A stretch of 64,000 nt of DNA, from positions 3,286,001 to 3,350,000 of the forward strand of contig NZ_CP060496.1 of NCBI RefSeq assembly GCF_014400405.1, read 5' to 3'. Position numbers and translations under genes: made by a program. The DNA comes from Brachybacterium sp. Z12. Its GTDB lineage: Bacteria > Actinomycetota > Actinomycetes > Actinomycetales > Dermabacteraceae. The notes below the pieces were generated by a model that was not told where the DNA came from, searched no databases, and saw nothing but the letters and a program-made list of their open reading frames with translations. Below, one piece after another: positions 59,047 through 64,000 of this stretch (positions within the stretch are counted from its first letter, which is position 1; every line of letters starts with the position of its first letter).

Positions 59047-59568
59047 GTGCTGACGCCGGATTCGACGACGGAGGAGATCGCTCCGCCTGCCCCCTCCCCC
59101 AGCACCCCTGCGCGCTCAGGCGCGGCGTCGCTGTTCGCCGAGCATCTCCGCCCCACCCTGAAGTTCCTGGTGGTGGGCGGGATCGTGTTCCTGCTCGACG
59201 CCGCGATGTACAACCTGCTGGTGTTCTGGCATCCCACGCACGGCTGGGGCGAGGGCCTGATGCACGCTAGCCCGCTGACGGCGAAGATCATCGCCATCGC
59301 GATCGCGTCCTGCCTCACCTATCTCGGCAATCGGCTGTGGACCTTCGGCGACCGGCCGCGGCCGGACACCACCCGCTCGATCATGATGTTCATCCTGATC
59401 AACCTCATCGCCGCGGGGCTGCAGCTGTCGTGCCTGGGGTTCTCGCGGTACGTGCTCGGGCTGGACTCGGTGCTGGCCGACAACGTCTCCGGGACGTTCA
59501 TCGGCCAGATCGTCTCGACCTCCTTCCGCTACGTCACCTACGGTCGCTTCGTCTTCCCGAAGCGCTGA
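59047..59568 (+). CDS. GtrA-family membrane protein
   Basis: About 173 residues with four helices: LKFLVVGGIVFLLDAAMYNL, KIIAIAIASCLTYLGNRLWT (with the family NR-x-W-T-F motif), IMMFILINLIAAGLQLSCLG and a last helix ending FRYVTYGRFVFPK. GtrA proteins are thought to flip or assist transfer of polyprenyl-linked sugars for cell-surface glycans. GTG 59047 is preferred over GTG 59038 because of the TACAGT element. The neighbouring gene starts three bases after its stop. Confidence 0.9.
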   Translation: MLTPDSTTEEIAPPAPSPSTPARSGAASLFAEHLRPTLKFLVVGGIVFLLDAAMYNLLVFWHPTHGWGEGLMHASPLTAKIIAIAIASCLTYLGNRLWTFGDRPRPDTTRSIMMFILINLIAAGLQLSCLGFSRYVLGLDSVLADNVSGTFIGQIVSTSFRYVTYGRFVFPKR

Positions 59569-59571
59569 GCC

Positions 59572-60267
59572 ATGACCACGACGCTCACCGCTCCCGCCCC
59601 GCTGCTGGCCACAGGCCCCACCTGGCCCGGGGACTGGTCGACCTTCTGGCCGGACATGGTGATCGGCTGCATCACCGGCCTGCTCATCGGCCTCGCGCTG
59701 TGGCTGCTGCAGATCTGGGCTGACCAGCGCCATTCGCGGAAGGTCGCCCGGCGGGTCTCGCTGCGGATCGTGCAGCCGCTGCTGCTGGCCCTCCAGCGCC
59801 CCACCTACACGCAGGGCTTCAGCGAGATCTCCGTGCTTCCCCGCAGGCACCGCGCGGCGCTGTCCCTGATCGAGCAGTCGGATCTCGATGACTGGCACGA
59901 GGAGCTGGCCACGGAGCTCACCGAGACGCTGCGCGACTACCGGGGCCGGCTGTGGAACCTGCAGGCCGACGCCGATGATCTCGAGCAGGCCGTCGAGCGC
60001 TGGTTCGCGGTGCACCGCACCTCCCCGGTGGTGCGCGAGTGGGTGGAGGCGCGGCTCCTGGGAGCCAGCGAGGACTACCTGCGCGCGATGGTGCGCGCCG
60101 ACGACGACTACGAGCCGATCGCGGCGGCCGGGGCCCAGATCGTCACCAGCCGCCTGGTGCGCAAGCATGCCCGCGCCTACGGGCATGCGCTGCGCAAGGC
60201 GGACCGGACGGTGCAGAACCTGATGCCGATCCTCATCGAGAACGTGCGGCGGCCCGCGAACCGCTGA
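59572..60267 (+). CDS. hypothetical protein with one N-terminal membrane helix
   Basis: 231 residues, family not recognised. One hydrophobic helix at about residues 28-48 (MVIGCITGLLIGLALWLLQI), then a basic, largely helical cytoplasmic domain (EELATELTETLRDYRGRLWN; DADDLEQAVERWFAVHR). It starts three bases after the GtrA gene, so they are almost certainly cotranscribed. A cell-envelope role is inferred from that only. Confidence 0.8.
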   Translation: MTTTLTAPAPLLATGPTWPGDWSTFWPDMVIGCITGLLIGLALWLLQIWADQRHSRKVARRVSLRIVQPLLLALQRPTYTQGFSEISVLPRRHRAALSLIEQSDLDDWHEELATELTETLRDYRGRLWNLQADADDLEQAVERWFAVHRTSPVVREWVEARLLGASEDYLRAMVRADDDYEPIAAAGAQIVTSRLVRKHARAYGHALRKADRTVQNLMPILIENVRRPANR

Positions 60268-60313
60268 GCCGTCGGGCCGCGGTCCGCCGCTCCCGGGCAT
60301 CCCCGGGCCGGGC

Positions 60314-61693
60314 TCAGAGGTCCGGGTGGCGCCCGTGCCATTCCGTCACGGACTGGTACGCGGATCCGAGTTCGACGAGCGCCTTCTCCTCGAAGCACCC
60401 GGCGACGAGCTGCACGGACAGCGGCATGCCGCTGCCGGCGGCGAACCCTCCGGGCATGGTGACGGTGGGCGTCTGAGACATCGTGAAGGGCACGGTGAAG
60501 CGGTGGACATCAGCGATCTTCTGCTCGTCCATGGTCATCATGTCCGCCGCCGGAGGGGCCTCGAACGGCAGGCCGGGGATGAGCATCGCGTCCACCGGCT
60601 CGAGAGCCTCGTACACCCGGCCGGAGTAGTCCATCCTGCGCAGGATCAGCTCCTGGTACTCCGCGCCGCTCACCGCACCGCCCAGCTCCAGCAGGTCCCG
60701 CAGCGCAGGCCCGTACTCGTCGCGGCGCTCCGCGAACCACGCCGCATGCACCTGGTACGCCTGCACCCCGCACACCTTGAACCAGTCCTCGATGGCTTGC
60801 TCGCTGTCCGGGAACTTCATCGGGACGATGACGGCGCCGAGCTCCTCGTACACCGCGATCGCATCATCCAGCACTTTCGCGACCTCGGGGTGACGCCCTC
60901 GTACGCATAGTCGAAGTCCACTCCGATCCGGCGCCCCTCACAGCGGAGGCTGGCGCTGGGGACAGGTTCGGCACCGGCTCGAGCGACGTGCTCGGATCCT
61001 GCGGATCGTGGCCTGCCATCACCTGGAGCAGAAGACCGGTGTCGGCCACCGTGCGCGCCATCGGTCCGGGGTGGTCCAGGGTCGCCGCGAAGGGGAAGAT
61101 GCCATGACGGCTCACCCGCCCCCACGTGGGCTTCAGCCCGCTGACCCCGGCGGCTGAGCAGGGGATCCGGATGGAGCCGCCGGTGTCGGAGCCGAGCGCG
61201 GCAGGTACGAGGCCCGCGGCGGTGGCCACCCCGCTCCCGCTGGACGAGGCGCCGACCCAGCGCGAGCTGTCCCACGGGTTCTTCGGCGCAGTGAACGGGG
61301 GATGTGCTCGGAGTAGACGCCCTCGGTCTGGTGCAGCCTTCCGAGCATGATGGCGCCGGCCTCTTCGAGGCGCTGGACCACCGTCGCGGTGGATCCGCTG
61401 CGTATGCCCCTGCGCAGCGGCATCCCGATCTCGAAGGGCTGTCCCTCGATGCCATAGATGTCCTTGACCGCGATCGACACTCCGTGGAGCGGGCCTCGCC
61501 ATCGCCCCGCGGCCAGTTCCGCGTCCAGACGAGCGGCACTGCGGCGGCTCCCCTCGCCATCCACATGGGAGAAGGCGCCCAGCTCACCATCGAGCATCTC
61601 GATCCGACTCAGCTGGTGCTCCAGCAGTTCGGCGACCGATATCCGCCGCGTGCTGATGAGGCTGGCGATCTCGCTGATTGATCTGTAATGCAC
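60314..61693 (-). CDS. amidase-signature-family amidohydrolase (three apparent frameshifts)
   Basis: About 459 residues. Catalytic lysine in [20 protein letters not shown]; the Ser-cisSer-Lys signature follows in [16 protein letters not shown] and [21 protein letters not shown]-terminal part from [20 protein letters not shown] to EWHGRHPDL. These blocks are in four frames; one missing G each at 61297-61301, 60958-60961 and 60887-60890 joins them. Hydrolyses an amide such as a carboxamide or a glutamyl/aspartyl amide; not GatA, since gatB and gatC are absent. Start GTG 61693 has GAGGAT upstream. Convergent with the hypothetical gene at 59572. Confidence 0.85.
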
Positions 61694-61704
61694 GTCATCC
61701 TCTA

Positions 61705-61749
61705 TCGTCGAGCAGGGTTTTCGTCGAACAGGGTTTTCGTCGAGCAGGG
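61705..61749. repeat. three 16-base direct repeats upstream of the amidase gene
   Basis: TCGTCGAGCAGGGTTT (61705-61720), TCGTCGAACAGGGTTT (61721-61736) and a partial TCGTCGAGCAGGG (61737-61749). They start 12 bases upstream of the amidase start codon in the divergent gap with the aminotransferase. They could be regulator binding sites or slippage. Confidence 0.7.
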
Positions 61750-61957
61750 TCAGATTCCGGGAACGATGCCGCCCACGGTCCAGGTCTTCAGAGTGTCGGC
61801 CACCCAGAGCCCGGGCACCAATCGATGGGTCCTGTTCACCGCCCTGCTGCGTGCAGCGGGATCGATCAGCGGCGATGTCGGAGCGCCGATTCGTGATCAG
61901 CCGGTCCGAGACGCCTGCGCCGGTGCCGCACCGCGCAGTCTCTGACAGACTCGGACC

Positions 61958-63184
61958 ATGGAGATCACCGGCCCCTGGACCCGCGCTGCCGCCGCTGCCG
62001 GCCTGCTGAAGGATGGCGAGGCCCGTCCGACCGTGTTCGCGCAGATGTCGGCGCGCGCCAGCGCGCACGGTGCGCTGAACCTCGGGCAGGGCTACCCGGA
62101 TGATTCGCCGCCGCCCGCGGTGGCCGAGGCCGCGGTCGACGCGATCCGTCAGGGCCGGAACCAGTACCCGCCCGGGGCTGGGGAAGCGGTGCTGCGCGAG
62201 GCGATCGCGGAGCATCAGGCCCAGTGGTACGGGCTGCGCTGGGATCCGGCGAGCGAGGTGCTGGTGACCACCGGTGCCACCGAGGCGCTCGCGGCGACGA
62301 TCCTCGCCCTGGTCGAGCCGGGCGATGAGGTGATCACGCTCGAGCCGTTCTACGACCAGTACGCGGCGATGATCGCGCTGGCCGGCGGGGTGCACCGCAC
62401 GGTGCCGCTCGTCCCGCGCGAGGACGAGACCACCGGGGACCTGGTGCTCGATGTCGAGGAGGAGGCGCTGCGTGCGGCGTTCTCGGACCGCACCCGGCTG
62501 GTGCTGGTGAACACCCCGCACAATCCCACCGGGCTGATGCTGTGGGTGGGCGCTCTGCAGGCGATCGTCGACGAGGCGGCACGGCACGACGCGCTGATCG
62601 TCACCGACGAGGTCTACGAGCACCTCACCTTCGGTCCCGCGCATCTGCCGATCGCGACTCTGCCCGGCGCGCAGGACCGCACCATCTCGATCTCCTCGGC
62701 CGGCAAGACCTTCGCCGTCACGGGCTGGAAGATCGGCTGGATCACCGCCCGTCCGGAGCTGGTCACCGCGATCACCGGAGTGAAGCAGTGGCTCACCTAC
62801 TCCTCCGGGGCGCCGTTCCAGCCCGCAGTGGCAGCGGGGCTGCGTTTGCCGACCTCGGTCTTCCACGACCTCGCCGCGGATCTCCGCTCCCGGCGTGACC
62901 TGCTCACCGACGGGTTGCGCGAGATCGGTTTCCGCGTGAGCGTGCCCGAGGCCGGGTACTTCACGGTCGCGGACGCGGGCCCGCTGGGTGAGCCCGACGC
63001 CGTCGGCCTGGCGGAGCGCCTGCCTTCGGAGGCCGGTGTGGTGGCGATCCCGCTGTCGGCCTTCTACCGCGACGGCGAGGCCGGGGAGGCGAGCTCCTTC
63101 CTGCGGCTGGCCTTCTGCAAATCCCGCCCCACGATCGAGCGGGCGCTCGAGCAGCTGGACGCCTGGGCGGCGTCGCGGCGCTGA
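61958..63184 (+). CDS. class I/II PLP-dependent aminotransferase (YbdL/kynurenine-aminotransferase-like)
   Basis: 408 residues, intact. Fold type I: ALNLGQGYPDDSPPPAVAEA, TTGATEALAATILALVEPGD, NTPHNPTG (binding the cofactor phosphate region), VTDEVYEHLTF, and the PLP lysine in ISISSAGKTFAVTGWKIGW; the substrate-carboxylate arginine is in SFLRLAFCKS. Closest by memory to the kynurenine/methionine aminotransferase subgroup. CAGACT lies six bases before ATG 61958 with no Shine-Dalgarno, again a leaderless-type start. Divergent from the amidase. Confidence 0.92.
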   Translation: MEITGPWTRAAAAAGLLKDGEARPTVFAQMSARASAHGALNLGQGYPDDSPPPAVAEAAVDAIRQGRNQYPPGAGEAVLREAIAEHQAQWYGLRWDPASEVLVTTGATEALAATILALVEPGDEVITLEPFYDQYAAMIALAGGVHRTVPLVPREDETTGDLVLDVEEEALRAAFSDRTRLVLVNTPHNPTGLMLWVGALQAIVDEAARHDALIVTDEVYEHLTFGPAHLPIATLPGAQDRTISISSAGKTFAVTGWKIGWITARPELVTAITGVKQWLTYSSGAPFQPAVAAGLRLPTSVFHDLAADLRSRRDLLTDGLREIGFRVSVPEAGYFTVADAGPLGEPDAVGLAERLPSEAGVVAIPLSAFYRDGEAGEASSFLRLAFCKSRPTIERALEQLDAWAASRR

Positions 63185-63234
63185 GCCGCGCCGGATGCCG
63201 GCGCGGCAAGCAGGTCAGACGGCGCGGGACCGAT

Positions 63235-64000
63235 TCAGGAGACGCGCACCCAGGTCGGGTTGTTCGAGAAGTCGAGGAAGGCGCGCACCGAGACCGACCC
63301 GGCCTGCACCTCGTCCTCGGGCACGATGATCCCGTACTCCCAGTCCTCGGTGTCGCCGTCGCGCATCGTGCCCTTCTCGAAGACGGTGTTGGGCGTGACG
63401 GCGATGGCGTCCTCGTACGAGCCGCCGGCGTCGGAGAGGTAGTCGACCCACAGCAGGAGCATCGGCTCCTGCGTGCTGTCCCCGTGGTAGGTCACGGTGA
63501 CCGGGACCAGGATGTAGACCTCGCCGTCGCCGGGCTCGGGATTCTCCGCGCTCCTGCCCATCACCGCCTCGGTGGCGTCCCAGTCGATCTCCCCGACGGT
63601 GATGTCGAGGGTGCCGCCGGCCTCGTCGTCGATGGTGAACGTCTGACCGACGGCGTACGGGGCGTCCTGGGAGCCCTTGCCGGCGGACGGCTCGTCCGTC
63701 GGCTCGTCCGTGGTCGGCTCGTCGGTGGTGGGCTCCTCGGTGGTCGGCTCATCGGTGGTGGGCTCGTCCGTCTCCGGGTCGTCGGTCTCGGGCTCGTCCG
63801 GCTCGGTCGTGATGGTCTCGGGGCCGTCGCCGACGGGCTCACCGCCGTCGCGGGTGAACAGGAAGATCCCGGCGCCCACGCTGATCAGCAGCAGCGCGAG
63901 CACCGCGCAACCCGCGCAGATCAGGATCGGGACCTTGTTCGACTTCTTCGGCACAGCACCCTGCGGCGCGACGCCCTGCGCTCCCCGTCCCCGAAGCTCG
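63235..64000 (-). CDS. DUF4352-like secreted/membrane-anchored protein, 5' end outside window
   Basis: At least 239 residues. One N-terminal membrane segment (VPILICAGCAVLALLLISVG), then a low-complexity stalk made of imperfect repeats of DEPTT/EEPTT (about residues 50-90), and a C-terminal beta domain (YAVGQTFTIDDEAGGTLDIT to FSNNPTWVRVS) typical of DUF4352 extracellular proteins. GTG 63954 could be the start, but the frame stays open to base 64000 (coding GAQGVAPQGAV), a Gly/Gln-rich lead-in usual for such proteins, so the true start is probably beyond the window. Confidence 0.82.
   Translation of the reverse strand, partial: ELRGRGAQGVAPQGAVPKKSNKVPILICAGCAVLALLLISVGAGIFLFTRDGGEPVGDGPETITTEPDEPETDDPETDEPTTDEPTTEEPTTDEPTTDEPTDEPSAGKGSQDAPYAVGQTFTIDDEAGGTLDITVGEIDWDATEAVMGRSAENPEPGDGEVYILVPVTVTYHGDSTQEPMLLLWVDYLSDAGGSYEDAIAVTPNTVFEKGTMRDGDTEDWEYGIIVPEDEVQAGSVSVRAFLDFSNNPTWVRVS

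Noticed and set aside
60314..61693. GatA subunit of tRNA-dependent amidotransferase
   Set aside because: No gatB or gatC nearby, and the C-terminal region and context fit a stand-alone amidase.

Overview
The window is GC-rich (roughly 70% by eye), densely packed actinobacterial DNA. Codon usage, Actinobacteria-style lipoprotein leaders, sugar ABC importers lacking their own ATPase, and a mix of Shine-Dalgarno-led and apparently leaderless genes fit a Micrococcales-type organism such as Brachybacterium (Dermabacteraceae). The genus is inference; no 16S rRNA or other marker lies here. I saw no rRNA or tRNA gene, CRISPR array, insertion sequence, phage or plasmid gene.

Layout. 1-10.8 kb: end of a flavin hydroxy-acid dehydrogenase, a LacI regulator, a membrane protein, and a sugar-import/oxidoreductase operon (solute-binding protein, two permeases, two Gfo/Idh enzymes) facing a divergent paralogous binding protein. 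10.9-16.1 kb: DedA, a sirtuin, then the thiazole operon thiO-thiS-thiG-thiF behind a TPP riboswitch. 16.4-21.8 kb: two divergent proteins of unknown function, a Nudix hydrolase and an MFS transporter. 22.0-30.8 kb: a polyol locus (RpiB-type isomerase, DhaK-DhaL kinase, short-chain and zinc dehydrogenases, MFS permease, SorC-type regulator, FGGY kinase) resembling tetritol (erythritol/threitol) catabolism. 30.9-35.3 kb: a second sugar ABC importer with a divergent SMP-30 lactonase. 35.7-36.2 kb: an AT-richer secreted protein. 36.3-43.9 kb: a proline symporter and the glycerol regulon glpD-glpF-glpK with a divergent SorC-type regulator. 44-48.3 kb: an AbiEi/DUF559-like protein, an ASCH protein, FdhD and two SRPBCC proteins, among three copies of a dispersed palindrome and a 26-bp tandem repeat. 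48.5-57.9 kb: a complete betaine/choline-type (OpuC) importer, an OmpA-domain lipoprotein, a class II amidotransferase and a complete glutamate-type importer. 58-64 kb: ThiD-type kinase, GtrA protein, amidase, aminotransferase and a DUF4352-like protein cut by the window end.

The theme is uptake and entry metabolism of polyols, glycerol, sugars, proline, betaine and glutamate, each with a nearby regulator or operator-like palindrome.

Caution. About 22 genes are interrupted by single-base frameshifts, nearly all a missing G or C in a G/C run. Both halves of each protein stay well conserved, so I annotate these as intact genes with probable sequencing indels and span both frames.
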